From Halothiobacillus sp. (GTDB lineage: Bacteria; Pseudomonadota; Gammaproteobacteria; Halothiobacillales; Halothiobacillaceae), in NCBI GenBank assembly GCA_024636015.1, contig JAGXHU010000072.1, positions 1 to 64,000 of the forward strand: 64,000 bases of DNA. The letters are read 5' to 3'. The notes under the pieces are model-generated. The model saw only the letters and a program-made list of their open reading frames with translations, made no database searches and was not told the origin of the DNA. Shown piece after piece: positions 44,972-54,721 of this stretch (its first letter is position 1; each line of letters starts with the position of its first letter). A program made the position numbers and the translations under genes.

Positions 44972-45580
44972 TTAGTGATTGAAACGGTTTGAAATCATCA
45001 CTTCATTGAGTTCGAGCTGGCCTGGTTTCGGCCAGACATCCTGCGTTTTCTTGCCGATGGCCAGCATGAAGGCGATGACATGGTCGTCCGGCAGGTTGAT
45101 CAGTTTACCGACCGCTTCAAAATCGAACCCGTCCATCGGGCAGCTGTCCAGACCCTTTTCCCGGGCGGCGAGCATCAGGGTTTGACCGACAATGCCGCAA
45201 CTGCGCATGGCTTCGTCCCGTTGTACCAGTGGCTTGCCCCGATAATAGGCATCGATGGCGGGCACCATCATGTCACGGACGGCATCGGGTGCATTTTTCC
45301 AGACACGCGCCGCATTTTTTTCCCAGCTTGCCATGTCCGCGCACAGGATGATCAGCAGTGAGGCATCCGTCACCTGGGACTGATCCCAGGCCACTTGGCG
45401 AATGGCCTGTCGGTGGGCCGGATCGTCGACGACCACAAAGCGCCAGTGCTGTAGATTGAACGCGGTTGGGGATTGCAGGGCGAGGTTGAGCAGCTCGTCC
45501 CGTTCCGCAGCGGTTAATGTGAATGCGGGATCGAAGGATTTCACCGAGCGACGGGTGCGGATAGCTTCGGAAACATTCAT
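44972..45580 (-). CDS. Nitroreductase-family flavoprotein
   Basis: 202 residues, FMN-dependent nitroreductase fold. RTRRSVKSFDP near residues 8-18 and the LALQSPTAFNLQHWRF block (about 33-48) bind FMN phosphate and ring. The C-terminal Gly-containing region and LPDDHVIAFMLAIGKK are typical. Likely reduces quinones or nitro compounds with NAD(P)H; the physiological substrate is unknown. ATG at 45580 with GGAG 9 bases upstream. Confidence 0.92.
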   Translation of the reverse strand: MNVSEAIRTRRSVKSFDPAFTLTAAERDELLNLALQSPTAFNLQHWRFVVVDDPAHRQAIRQVAWDQSQVTDASLLIILCADMASWEKNAARVWKNAPDAVRDMMVPAIDAYYRGKPLVQRDEAMRSCGIVGQTLMLAAREKGLDSCPMDGFDFEAVGKLINLPDDHVIAFMLAIGKKTQDVWPKPGQLELNEVMISNRFNH

Positions 45581-45638
45581 GAGGGCAACTCCAGGGTAGG
45601 TGGATAACAAACTTCAGTGTGGGGTGAGGGGCGTTGGG

Positions 45639-46325
45639 TTACCAACGATCAGGAATGGGCAGGTGGCCGGTTTTGACCCAGATGGTGCATCCGGTTTGGG
45701 TGAAGGGCGTATGTTGACTCCAGTGGGGGCTGCGGAGCCACGTTCCGGCCGGATAGTCGCCGTTTTCGTCAGAAAATACGCCTTCCAGCACGAAGATCTC
45801 TTCCCCGCCAAAATGGTGGTGTGACTGGAAATGGGTCTGGGGCTGCCAACGGACCAGAGCGGTATGCTCACCTTCGAATGAGCCCAGTGGCATGACCTCC
45901 AGCCCTTCGACCAATCCAGGCAGCCAAGGTGCTTCATGGGTGTTGACGACGATGTGCTCGGTTTCCGCTTCGGGCATGTGGTGCAATTTCACGAAGATGA
46001 TGCAGCCCTCTGGTGCCGAGGGTACATGGCGCGATCCGGGGGGATTGCGCACGTAACTGCCGGCGGGAAAGCAGCCGGTTTCATCGCAGAAACTGCCTTC
46101 AAGCACGAGAAATTCCTCCCCGCCATGATGGATATGCTCGGGGAACCGGGCGCCTGGCGCAAACCGTACCAGACTGGTGGCGCGGGTGCCGTCGCCGCCC
46201 GCTCGTTCGATCAGTTTGCGGTGTACTGTGGGTTCAGGCGACGCCACCCAAGGCAGGGCGGTCGTATCGACTACGGCACGCGCCAACAGGTTGGCATGGC
46301 GTGGGGTCAGGGGGTGTTCGCCCAT
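45639..46325 (-). CDS. Double-cupin, ChrR-like metal-binding protein
   Basis: 228 residues made of two homologous cupin domains (about 15-115 and 120-220). Each has an HxH...E metal site: PEHIHHGGEEFLVLEGSF and SHHHFGGEEIFVLEGVF. The family is related to the C-terminal cupin of the anti-sigma factor ChrR, but the zinc-binding anti-sigma N-domain is missing and no ECF sigma gene is adjacent, so an enzymatic or sensory role is equally possible. ATG at 46325 with GGAAG 9 bases upstream. The nitroreductase gene lies 58 bases downstream on the same strand. Confidence 0.88.
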   Translation of the reverse strand: MGEHPLTPRHANLLARAVVDTTALPWVASPEPTVHRKLIERAGGDGTRATSLVRFAPGARFPEHIHHGGEEFLVLEGSFCDETGCFPAGSYVRNPPGSRHVPSAPEGCIIFVKLHHMPEAETEHIVVNTHEAPWLPGLVEGLEVMPLGSFEGEHTALVRWQPQTHFQSHHHFGGEEIFVLEGVFSDENGDYPAGTWLRSPHWSQHTPFTQTGCTIWVKTGHLPIPDRW

Positions 46326-46416
46326 CAATGATGTCTTCCGGTAATGGCGTGGTTCAAGCCTAGACAGCGCGCGTACGCATTGCAACGCGCCCGGCATCCT
46401 TATTTCCCAAATCCTG

Positions 46417-46953
46417 TTATTCCGCTTCCAAACCGCACACCCGTTGCATGATGGTGCCGAGTAATGCGGATTCTGCGCCAGGAAACCGATGGGTGAGTTG
46501 ATCGATATCGCGCTCGCCTTCAACCATGGCGATGAATGCGTGTGCGAGCGAACCTTCGATTCTGTCTTCCATTGCCGCTTCGCGCAGATTTGACAGCAGT
46601 TCCAGCGCTGCTGGGTCACCCCAAGTGGCGGAAACAATCAGCTGCGCGATGCCTTCGGCGGCTTCGATCCGGGCTTGCCCGGCGAGTGTTGACAGCCAGG
46701 CTGGATCTGCCTGCGTGTGCAGGATGCCCTCCAGGATCTGTTGGTCTTCTTCATCGAGCGCCGCGATCGAGGGTTCTGCACCATGCAGCCAGTTTTCGAG
46801 TTGGTTGGCCAGATTTACCCAGCCATCCTCTCGATACTGCGTGATGAGTTGCCGCGCTGCTTCCTCGTTGCCGTTCCCTCCGAGGGCTTCGACCATGGCG
46901 GCAATCAAGGCCTGGTGCGTCACGCATATTTGGCTGGACGGGGTCTTGTTCAC
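46417..46953 (-). CDS. Hypothetical helical protein
   Basis: 178 residues, rich in Ala, Leu and Glu, predicted entirely helical, with no membrane segment, Cys pairs (two isolated Cys) or recognisable motif. GTG start with AGGA 8 bases upstream. It ends 91 bases before the cupin gene on the same strand and is divergent from the aldo/keto reductase. I cannot assign a function. Confidence 0.65.
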   Translation of the reverse strand: MNKTPSSQICVTHQALIAAMVEALGGNGNEEAARQLITQYREDGWVNLANQLENWLHGAEPSIAALDEEDQQILEGILHTQADPAWLSTLAGQARIEAAEGIAQLIVSATWGDPAALELLSNLREAAMEDRIEGSLAHAFIAMVEGERDIDQLTHRFPGAESALLGTIMQRVCGLEAE

Positions 46954-46989
46954 GATGGTTTCCTAAAAGAATTCGGATTGATTGCTATA

Positions 46990-47009
46990 GTTATCGTTCG
47001 CATGATAAC
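46990..47009. promoter_or_regulatory. Inverted repeat in a divergent promoter region
   Basis: GTTATC and GATAAC, separated by eight bases, lie between the hypothetical gene and the aldo/keto reductase gene in an AT-rich stretch. A candidate operator for divergent control; no regulator gene is adjacent. Confidence 0.3.
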
Positions 47010-47127
47010 CAATAAATACCCTGATCCGGCTTTGGATCGTGCCGATGCCGCTCAAGAGCGGTGGTGATGCGCAGTCGATGAACACTGTGCGGATGGGATT
47101 TATCTTTGTTTGAGGAGAATAACAGTG

Positions 47128-48165
47128 ATGGAAATGCGTTTGTTGGGCGATAGCGGGATTGCCGTGAGTTCGATCTGCCTGGGCACCATGACCTTCGGGC
47201 AGCAGAACACAGAGGCGGACGCGCACGCACAGCTCGATTTCGCCGTGGCGCATGGCGTGAATTTCATCGACGCGGCGGAAATGTATCCGGTGCCGCCGAA
47301 AGCGGAGACCCAGGGGCGGACTGAGTCCTATATCGGCAGCTGGCTGGCCCGACAGCAGCGGGATTCGGTCGTGGTGGCGACCAAGATCGCCGGTCCTTCC
47401 CGCGGGATGAAATGGATGCGTGGCGGGCCGCAGATCAATGCGTCTCAGATCAGGGAAGCGATCGATGGTAGCCTGCGCCGCCTGCAGACGGATTATGTGG
47501 ATCTGTATCAGATTCACTGGCCGGAGCGGTATGTGCCGATATTCGGGGAGCGGCATTACGATTCGACCCAGCAGCATGCGGCCGAATCCATCGAGCATCA
47601 GTTGCGTGCGCTGGGCGAACTCGTGCAGGCAGGCAAGGTTCGGGCGATCGGGTTATCGAATGAAACCCCTTATGGGGTCATGGCGTTCGCGCAGGCCGCA
47701 GATGATTATGGTCTGCCGCGGGTCGTGAGCATTCAGAATGCCTATCATCTGATGAACCGAACCTTCGAGACCGGTGGGCTGGCGGAGGTCAGCGCGCAAC
47801 TCAAGATCGGCTTGCTGCCTTACAGTCCCTTGGCTTTCGGGCTTCTGACCGGAAAATATCTGACCAATCCCCAGGCTGCGGGGCGTTTGACCGAGTTCAC
47901 AGGCTTTGGTCAGCGGTATGCCAAACCGAATGTCGCCGAGGCCACACGTGCCTATGTGGATCTGGCGAAACAGAACGGACTATCGCCCGCCCAAATGGCG
48001 ATTGCCTTTACCCGGCAAAAGCCATTTACGACCTCGGTGATCATCGGCGCGACCAATCTGGGTCAGCTGGCGGAGAATATCGAAGCCGCGGACGTCATTC
48101 TGACGCCGGATGTGCTGGCGGAGATCGATGCAATCGATCAGCGCTGGCCCACTCCGGCGCCTTAA
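47128..48165 (+). CDS. Aldo/keto reductase, Tas-like
   Basis: 345 residues, an NADPH-dependent (beta/alpha)8 oxidoreductase. Catalytic Asp and Tyr lie in FIDAAEMYPVP near residue 50, Lys in VATKIAGPSRG near 84, and His in IHWPER near 130. The NTEADAHAQLDFA segment and length resemble E. coli Tas. The substrate is unknown. GAGGAG lies 10 bases before the ATG at 47128. A bidirectional terminator follows. Confidence 0.93.
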   Translation: MEMRLLGDSGIAVSSICLGTMTFGQQNTEADAHAQLDFAVAHGVNFIDAAEMYPVPPKAETQGRTESYIGSWLARQQRDSVVVATKIAGPSRGMKWMRGGPQINASQIREAIDGSLRRLQTDYVDLYQIHWPERYVPIFGERHYDSTQQHAAESIEHQLRALGELVQAGKVRAIGLSNETPYGVMAFAQAADDYGLPRVVSIQNAYHLMNRTFETGGLAEVSAQLKIGLLPYSPLAFGLLTGKYLTNPQAAGRLTEFTGFGQRYAKPNVAEATRAYVDLAKQNGLSPAQMAIAFTRQKPFTTSVIIGATNLGQLAENIEAADVILTPDVLAEIDAIDQRWPTPAP

Positions 48166-48171
48166 ATAATA

Positions 48172-48207
48172 AAGTCCACCGCCGGGAGAACCTATGGTGG
48201 ATTTTTT
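48172..48207. terminator. Terminator between the converging aldo/keto reductase and mscL genes
   Basis: TCCACC pairs with GGTGGA (extended by A-T and G-U pairs), with a 15-base loop and a TTTTTT tail on the plus strand. The reverse strand also runs into a T-rich tail, so it can serve both genes. Confidence 0.75.
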
Positions 48208-48223
48208 ATGGTGGTGGCGTGTA

Positions 48224-48649
48224 TCAGGAAGCGCCGCGATCCTTGAGCAGATCACGGATCTCTGTGAGCAACTGAATATCCACTGAGGGTGTGATGGGCG
48301 CTTCGTCGGCAGGAGCGGGTACTGGCTCTGGTTCCTGGCGCTTTAACTTGTTGATGACCTTCAGTGCCATGAAAATTGCCAGGGCGACGATCAGGAAGTC
48401 CAGTGTGGTCTGAATAAATTGACCGTATCGAATGGCGACCTCGGGCACTTTGTCGTGCGCTGCCTGCAGCACGATGGACAGGTTGCGGAAATCCACGCCG
48501 CCAATCAAAAAGCCGATCGGCGGCATCACGACATCACTCACCAGGGAAGAAACGATCTTCCCGAAGGCAGCGCCAATGATGATGCCGACGGCCATGTCGA
48601 TCACATTGCCTTTCATGGCAAATTCCTTGAACTCTTTGATCATGGACAT
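48224..48649 (-). CDS. mscL: Large-conductance mechanosensitive channel MscL
   Basis: 141 residues. The N-terminal amphipathic helix and first membrane helix ([21 protein letters not shown]) are highly conserved; a periplasmic loop, a second helix (about 75-97) and a charged C-terminal bundle follow. Opens under hypo-osmotic stress to release solutes, useful in a halotolerant organism. Single-gene unit. Confidence 0.97.
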   Translation of the reverse strand: MSMIKEFKEFAMKGNVIDMAVGIIIGAAFGKIVSSLVSDVVMPPIGFLIGGVDFRNLSIVLQAAHDKVPEVAIRYGQFIQTTLDFLIVALAIFMALKVINKLKRQEPEPVPAPADEAPITPSVDIQLLTEIRDLLKDRGAS

Positions 48650-49100
48650 TGTGTGTTTCTTCCTTAAATTTTAGCGAGAATAAACGCCGAGTGGATTATG
48701 GCATTAAGTAGAGCTGACTTAGAATACTTGATTTAATTGCTTGGTTATTCAGTCGCCATTGTATTGGATGATTAGGGACTATGCTCGACCTGAGCGAGGA
48801 ATGGAGTGGATGGTGCGTGCCTGCGGCAAGACTCGGTGAGTTTGGCCGGGAGATCTGTTGTTCCACCTGTTCTCGCAGCGGATGCTGCTGCAGGGCTGTA
48901 ACCACGATTTGGCGGGTGATAGCCGTTTAGTCGGCTGGTCAATGATTGTCTTTCAGTTTTGGCCGCGTGCGCGAGGCGGCGGGTTATGCACGGCGCGATC
49001 TGATTACCTGTGTTTGATTAACCGGTATTATTTTTCCGGAGATAAAAAATGATGCGTTATAATCGCGTCAGGTTTTATCGATTGGAGCAGGTTTCATTCC
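48650..49100. other. Intergenic region between mscL and the sigma-54 activator
   Basis: 451 bases holding the divergent promoters of both genes. Apart from the TATAAT at 49058-49063 I see no gene, terminator or repeat. A 64-codon plus-strand frame at 48858-49052 lacks a ribosome binding site and family resemblance. Confidence 0.5.
49058..49063 (+). promoter_or_regulatory. Candidate -10 element of the sigma-54 activator gene
   Basis: A perfect TATAAT 38 bases upstream of the ATG at 49101. A weak -35 (TTCCGG at 49034-49039) has 18-base spacing. This suggests housekeeping sigma-70 transcription of the activator. Confidence 0.4.
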
Positions 49101-50063
49101 ATGCAAGAACACGATATTTTTGAGCAGATATGGACTCAGTCCCCGATTTTGGAATCGGTATTGCGCAGTGTCCAGATCGTTGCGGCAACCGGCGCCACGA
49201 CCTTGATCCTGGGCGAGTCGGGGACGGGCAAGGAGCTGGTTGCGCAAGCATTGCATCAGGGCTCCAGTCGACGACATGCCCCGTTTATCACGGTGAATTG
49301 CGCGACCTTTACCGAGGCACTGGCGGAGTCCCAGTTGTTCGGGCACAAGCGCGGCGCATTCACGGGGGCTCAAACAGACTATGCGGGCTTGATTCGGACC
49401 GCCGATGGGGGGACGCTCTTTCTGGATGAAATCGGTGAATTGAGTCTACCGGTTCAGGCCAAGCTGCTCCGCTTTCTGGAAACTGGGGAGTTTATGAGTC
49501 TGGGCGATAGTCGCGTGCATCGGGTCGATGTGCGCATTATCGCGGCCACGCACCGGGATTTGTCCGCATTGGCTGCACAGGAACGCTTCCGGGCGGATCT
49601 ATATTATCGATTGCAGGTGGTCCCGATCGAACTGCCGCCGCTGCGGGCACGTCAGGGTGATATCGACTGGCTGCTGGCCCGCTTTTTCGAGACCTTGAGT
49701 GCCCGTTATGGTCTGATGGCGCCAAAGCTGACGGCCAACGCCCGGGGTATTTTGCGCCGGCATCCGTGGCCGGGAAATATCCGCGAGTTGCGCAATCTCG
49801 CCGAGCGCCTGGTGATCCTGAATGCTGGCAAGGTGGTGGATGTGGAGAACCTGCCTTTTTCCCTGAGAAGCGTGGACGAAGCGGTCGATACCGCGCGTCG
49901 GTTCGCCTTGCCGGAAAACGGGGTAGATCTGGAAGCGGTTGAGTCCGACCTGTTGCGCCAGGCCCTGGCGCGCACGGGCGGCAACAAGAGTCGCGCAGCC
50001 AAGTTGCTGAGTCTGTCCCGCGATACGTTTCTCTATCGACTGAAGAAGTTCTCGATTCTGTAG
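49101..50063 (+). CDS. Sigma-54-dependent activator, PspF-like, without sensor domain
   Basis: 320 residues. An AAA+ domain starts almost immediately: Walker A GESGTGKE (38-45), the sigma-54-contacting GAFTGA (85-90), Walker B LFLDE (106-110) and the arginine-finger segment. The C-terminal Fis-type helix-turn-helix (about 280-320, NKSRAAKLLSLSRDTFLYRL) binds enhancers. Lacking an N-terminal receiver or PAS domain, it resembles PspF, which is held inactive by a partner (PspA). No psp genes are adjacent. A strong terminator follows 62 bases after the stop. Confidence 0.94.
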   Translation: MQEHDIFEQIWTQSPILESVLRSVQIVAATGATTLILGESGTGKELVAQALHQGSSRRHAPFITVNCATFTEALAESQLFGHKRGAFTGAQTDYAGLIRTADGGTLFLDEIGELSLPVQAKLLRFLETGEFMSLGDSRVHRVDVRIIAATHRDLSALAAQERFRADLYYRLQVVPIELPPLRARQGDIDWLLARFFETLSARYGLMAPKLTANARGILRRHPWPGNIRELRNLAERLVILNAGKVVDVENLPFSLRSVDEAVDTARRFALPENGVDLEAVESDLLRQALARTGGNKSRAAKLLSLSRDTFLYRLKKFSIL

Positions 50064-50507
50064 ATAGGGGGTTAATCCAGATTAAAGTTGTGTTCATCGC
50101 CGAGATGCACCGGACTAAGCATCACCCTCTGATCCAGAGGGTTTTTTTATGGCTGGCGACAAGGGCTTCGCCTTTGGTGCGCGGGAACCGAACAGACAGT
50201 CATGATTTTGTTATCAAATCTGTGTTTTGATCCGTTGTCTGAGGGTGTTTGTCAGATCGATCCGAAGTAAAAGACGTTTCGAGGCCATTCCACGGTGGTT
50301 GTGTGTTTGTGCAGGCTCTTGAGGCTTCGTGAATTTGCAATCCTTGTGTGATGTTATTGACCTTGGCACACGCTTGGAGATTTCCGTACGGGTTCCAACG
50401 TATTGTTTGTCGGCCAAGTCACGATGAGCACCCAAAGATGTGCGAAAATTGACAGAATACTTATCTGTTGCGATTGGGCGCGGTATCCCGCCCTTAAGGA
50501 GTTATTG
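50064..50507. other. Intergenic region upstream of gcvH
   Basis: 444 bases. Contains the terminator at 50125-50148 and presumably the gcvH promoter. A partial sigma-54-like element, TGGCAC followed by TTGG, occurs at 50364 but is one base short in spacing and lacks the -12 GC. Nothing else is recognisable. Confidence 0.5.
50125..50148 (+). terminator. Intrinsic terminator after the sigma-54 activator gene
   Basis: A perfect 7-base-pair stem CCCTCTG / CAGAGGG with a three-base loop (ATC) runs into seven T residues. Confidence 0.93.
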
Positions 50508-50888
50508 ATGGAATTGCGATCTGACCGACATTATGGGCAGACCCACGAGTGGTACCGGCAGGAAGGTTCTGTTATTTGGCTAGGCGTCACGGAGCAGGGG
50601 CAGGATTTGCTGGGTGATGTGGTTTATGTGCAATTGCCTCGGGTTGGCACCCATGTCGCATTGGGATCGCCGTGTGTGACTCTGGAATCTGTCAAGGCGG
50701 CGTCGGATGTGATTTCCCCGGTCGATGGCATTGTGATCGCCGTGAACGAGGCACTGGAAGATTCACCCGAACTGATCAACGATGACCCACTGGATACGGG
50801 CTGGATATTGAAGATCGAGCCGACCGGAGCGCCGGGTGAGTGGATGTCCGCCGATGCCTATCAGCAGATGCTGGCGGCGGGGGTGTAA
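50508..50888 (+). CDS. gcvH: Glycine cleavage H-type lipoyl protein
   Basis: 126 residues with the lipoyl-domain fold. The lipoylated Lys is K63 in LESVKAASD, as in GcvH. It shuttles the aminomethyl group in glycine cleavage, yet gcvT and gcvP are not adjacent. GcvH-like proteins also carry lipoate in sulfur oxidation (LbpA of the sHdr pathway) or serve lipoyl relay, so this lone copy deserves comparison. AAGGAG lies 6 bases before the ATG. Its stop overlaps the dgkA start (TAATG). Confidence 0.92.
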   Translation: MELRSDRHYGQTHEWYRQEGSVIWLGVTEQGQDLLGDVVYVQLPRVGTHVALGSPCVTLESVKAASDVISPVDGIVIAVNEALEDSPELINDDPLDTGWILKIEPTGAPGEWMSADAYQQMLAAGV

Positions 50889-51262
50889 TGGCTTCCAATA
50901 ATCTGGGGTTCAAACGCTTCTTTTTCGCCGCCAAATATTCCTGGCAGGGTTTTCGTACGGCCTATCGCAAAGAGGAAGCCTTTCGGCAGGAAGTCTGGCT
51001 TGCCATCGTGGCCGTACCGCTGGGGCTTTATCTGGGGCAGGATGGCGTCGAGCGCGCATTACTGGCGGGGGTGATTTTGCTGGTATTGATCATCGAGCTC
51101 CTGAATACCGGCATCGAAAATGCGGTGGACCGAGTGGGCACCGATTTGCACAAACTCTCGGGCAGAGCCAAAGATATGGGGTCCGCTGCCGTGTTTACCT
51201 CGTTGGTTCTGGCTGGCTTGGTCTGGTTGTGTATTCTCTGGCCATTGATCTGGGGCGGATGA
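50888..51262 (+). CDS. dgkA: Diacylglycerol kinase DgkA
   Basis: 124-residue integral membrane kinase that recycles diacylglycerol to phosphatidic acid during membrane-derived glucan synthesis. Three membrane helices, with the catalytic signature ELLNTGIENAVDRV near residues 68-81 and an amphipathic N-terminal helix. Starts in the gcvH stop, so coupled. Converges on mreD. Confidence 0.95.
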   Translation: MASNNLGFKRFFFAAKYSWQGFRTAYRKEEAFRQEVWLAIVAVPLGLYLGQDGVERALLAGVILLVLIIELLNTGIENAVDRVGTDLHKLSGRAKDMGSAAVFTSLVLAGLVWLCILWPLIWGG

Positions 51263-51317
51263 TCCGGTATCTCACCTGGGGGTCGACCAGCCGGATGCGC
51301 CTGACTGGCGACGCGTA

Positions 51318-51794
51318 TCAAATGCGGGACAGTCGTGTCCGGATCAGATAGAACACCAAGGTGATCAGCGGCCAGGCAATCAGGTTGCTCAGTGCTCGGC
51401 TCAAATAGCCCAGCAAAGCCATACTGCTGGTGATGCCCCCCTGAATCCATAAAGAGAACAGCAGGTATATGGTACTGAGGCCGGCAATGAACAATGCTTG
51501 CTGGATGGGAGTGGCCGCGGAGAGCATCTGACGCAATGTCAGAACCAGTGCCGCGCCGAAGGCGAACAACAGGGCATTAGCCCCAAGCAGACCGGCGGTG
51601 CCCACATCCAGCAGCAATCCCATGAACCATGCGTAGACGAGACCCACTCTGCTCGGTGCGTGAATGCACCAGTAAAGTACAGTCAGCAGCAGCCACTGAG
51701 GTGTATGTTGCTGGTACCAGTCTCCGAACGGCGTCAAGGTCAGAACAAGCGCGAGAATCGTTGTCAGAAGAATTGCTAGCCACTCACTGCGCAT
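51318..51794 (-). CDS. mreD: Rod-shape protein MreD
   Basis: 158 residues with five or six membrane segments and few charged residues. Position at the end of mreBCD and the LLTVLYWCIHAPSRVGLVYAW segment identify it. ATG at 51794 overlaps the mreC end by 11 bases; longer starts would lie within mreC. Scaffolds the elongasome together with MreC and RodA. Confidence 0.93.
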   Translation of the reverse strand: MRSEWLAILLTTILALVLTLTPFGDWYQQHTPQWLLLTVLYWCIHAPSRVGLVYAWFMGLLLDVGTAGLLGANALLFAFGAALVLTLRQMLSAATPIQQALFIAGLSTIYLLFSLWIQGGITSSMALLGYLSRALSNLIAWPLITLVFYLIRTRLSRI

Positions 51795-52782
51795 GGGTTG
51801 TTTCCCGTTTCGACGGTGACTTCGTGGGGTGGGTTGCTGTCGGCGGCGTGGCCAGTGATTCATGGGTGGGCGGAGGGGGCTTACCCGCGTTGATCATGGC
51901 CTTGTCCGGCTGATCGACCGTATTGGCCTGTTGTGTTTTTTGTGTCGGTGGCGGTGGGGCATCCGGCGGGGCCGTCAGCACCAAAACTTCGCTCAAATGA
52001 TCGAGGTCGGCCACCGGGGTGGCCACGATGTTGATGAATGCCTGTCCCCGGTCATCGTGGATCTGACTGATCCGTGCGACGGGGTAACCCTTCGGAAATA
52101 CGCCATCCAGCCCGGAGGTGGTTAGCAGGTCGCCAACCTTCGCCGCATAACGCTCCGGGATGCGATCCATGGTGAGTGCATCGCGTGTGCCGGTACCGTG
52201 TAGCAGGCCAATGAAACCTGTGTCTCCGAGGTTGACAGAGAGATTGTGCTTGCGAGAAACAACTTCGATAACAACGGCGCCGGTCAGGCTGCTGCGCAGA
52301 ACCTGTCCGACGATACCGTGCCCATCAATGACGGGTTGGCCGGGCCTGACCCCGTCGTTCAGCCCCCGGTTGATTGTGAAGTTGCGTTGTTCCGGGCTGT
52401 CGTTGATGGCGATCATTCGGGCAAGCAGGACATTGGGTACGACGGTTGTCTGGCCATGAAGGAGGGTTTTGAGGTGGCCCAGTTCCCGCTTGAGGTCGTA
52501 GAACTGTTGCATCTGCCCCTTGATGAGCAGGTTCTCTTCCTGGAGACGGTGAATGGTGGCGACCTGGTTGGATCTATGTTCGAAGAACAGGGTGATATCT
52601 GAGGCCCACAGACTGGGTGCTTGGGTGAGGCGGGCGATACCGTCGGTAACACTGCCGAGGCCCGTGTTGATGCGCATGGCGACGCTACTGCCGGCCCTGT
52701 CGAGTGCCATGAGCATCAGAGATGCCAGCACCAGGATCATGAGTTTGGTGATGCCGGGGCGGTGGGACTCGAACAGGGACAT
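51784..52782 (-). CDS. mreC: Rod-shape protein MreC
   Basis: 332 residues: short cytoplasmic tail, one membrane helix (about 13-33), a coiled coil (about 70-105) and the beta-rich periplasmic domain (about 110-265, INRGLNDGVRPGQPVIDGHGIVGQV). The last 65 residues are Pro/Thr-rich and probably disordered, longer than in E. coli. It links MreB to PBP2. Begins 17 bases after mreB. Confidence 0.96.
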   Translation of the reverse strand: MSLFESHRPGITKLMILVLASLMLMALDRAGSSVAMRINTGLGSVTDGIARLTQAPSLWASDITLFFEHRSNQVATIHRLQEENLLIKGQMQQFYDLKRELGHLKTLLHGQTTVVPNVLLARMIAINDSPEQRNFTINRGLNDGVRPGQPVIDGHGIVGQVLRSSLTGAVVIEVVSRKHNLSVNLGDTGFIGLLHGTGTRDALTMDRIPERYAAKVGDLLTTSGLDGVFPKGYPVARISQIHDDRGQAFINIVATPVADLDHLSEVLVLTAPPDAPPPPTQKTQQANTVDQPDKAMINAGKPPPPTHESLATPPTATHPTKSPSKRETTHAQ

Positions 52783-52799
52783 CAGGGCGCCGTCGGCGG

Positions 52800-54304
<1,505 letters not shown>

Positions 54305-54595
54305 ATGTCGCTGAACGCCAACCAACTCAAACATGTGGCACATTTGTCGCGCATCGCGATTGACGAGGCCCAGGTCCCCGCGATGCTGCAGGATCTCAAT
54401 GCCATCCTGGCGTTTGCAGAACAACTGCAGGATCCTCGTCTGGATAAATTGATGCCGATGGCGCATCCCCTGGATCAAACCCAGCCCCTTCGTCCCGATC
54501 GGGTGACCGAACGCGATGAGCGGGTCGTGCTGCAAGCTGGCGCGCCCGCCGTTGCGCAGGGCTTGTTTCTGGTGCCGCAGGTGATTGAGTCCTGA
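54305..54595 (+). CDS. gatC: Asp-tRNA(Asn)/Glu-tRNA(Gln) amidotransferase subunit C
   Basis: 96 residues, two helices and a linker that wraps the GatA-GatB interface. HVAHLSRIAIDEAQ near the N-terminus and the final RPDRV...VPQVIES segment are typical. Organisms with GatCAB make Gln-tRNA or Asn-tRNA by amidating mischarged tRNA. GGGAATG lies upstream of the ATG. gatA follows after 126 bases. Confidence 0.96.
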   Translation: MSLNANQLKHVAHLSRIAIDEAQVPAMLQDLNAILAFAEQLQDPRLDKLMPMAHPLDQTQPLRPDRVTERDERVVLQAGAPAVAQGLFLVPQVIES

Positions 54596-54721
54596 TTTGC
54601 CCGATCCTGTTCGATGCACTGTGTCGAACGCCGAATCCCGTTGTGTTTGCATTCAGGGTTGGTAGTGCTTGTTCTCCGCCGCCCGTGCGCCCCTAACTAT
54701 CGATAATGCAGAGAGATTGAC

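Noticed and set aside
48858-49052. 64-codon plus-strand frame upstream of the sigma-54 activator
   Set aside because: No ribosome binding site, and unlikely composition; the region reads as promoter DNA.
50340-50400. Possible sigma-54 promoter (TGGCAC near 50364) upstream of gcvH
   Set aside because: Spacing between the -24 and -12 parts is one base short, and the -12 GC is replaced by GG.
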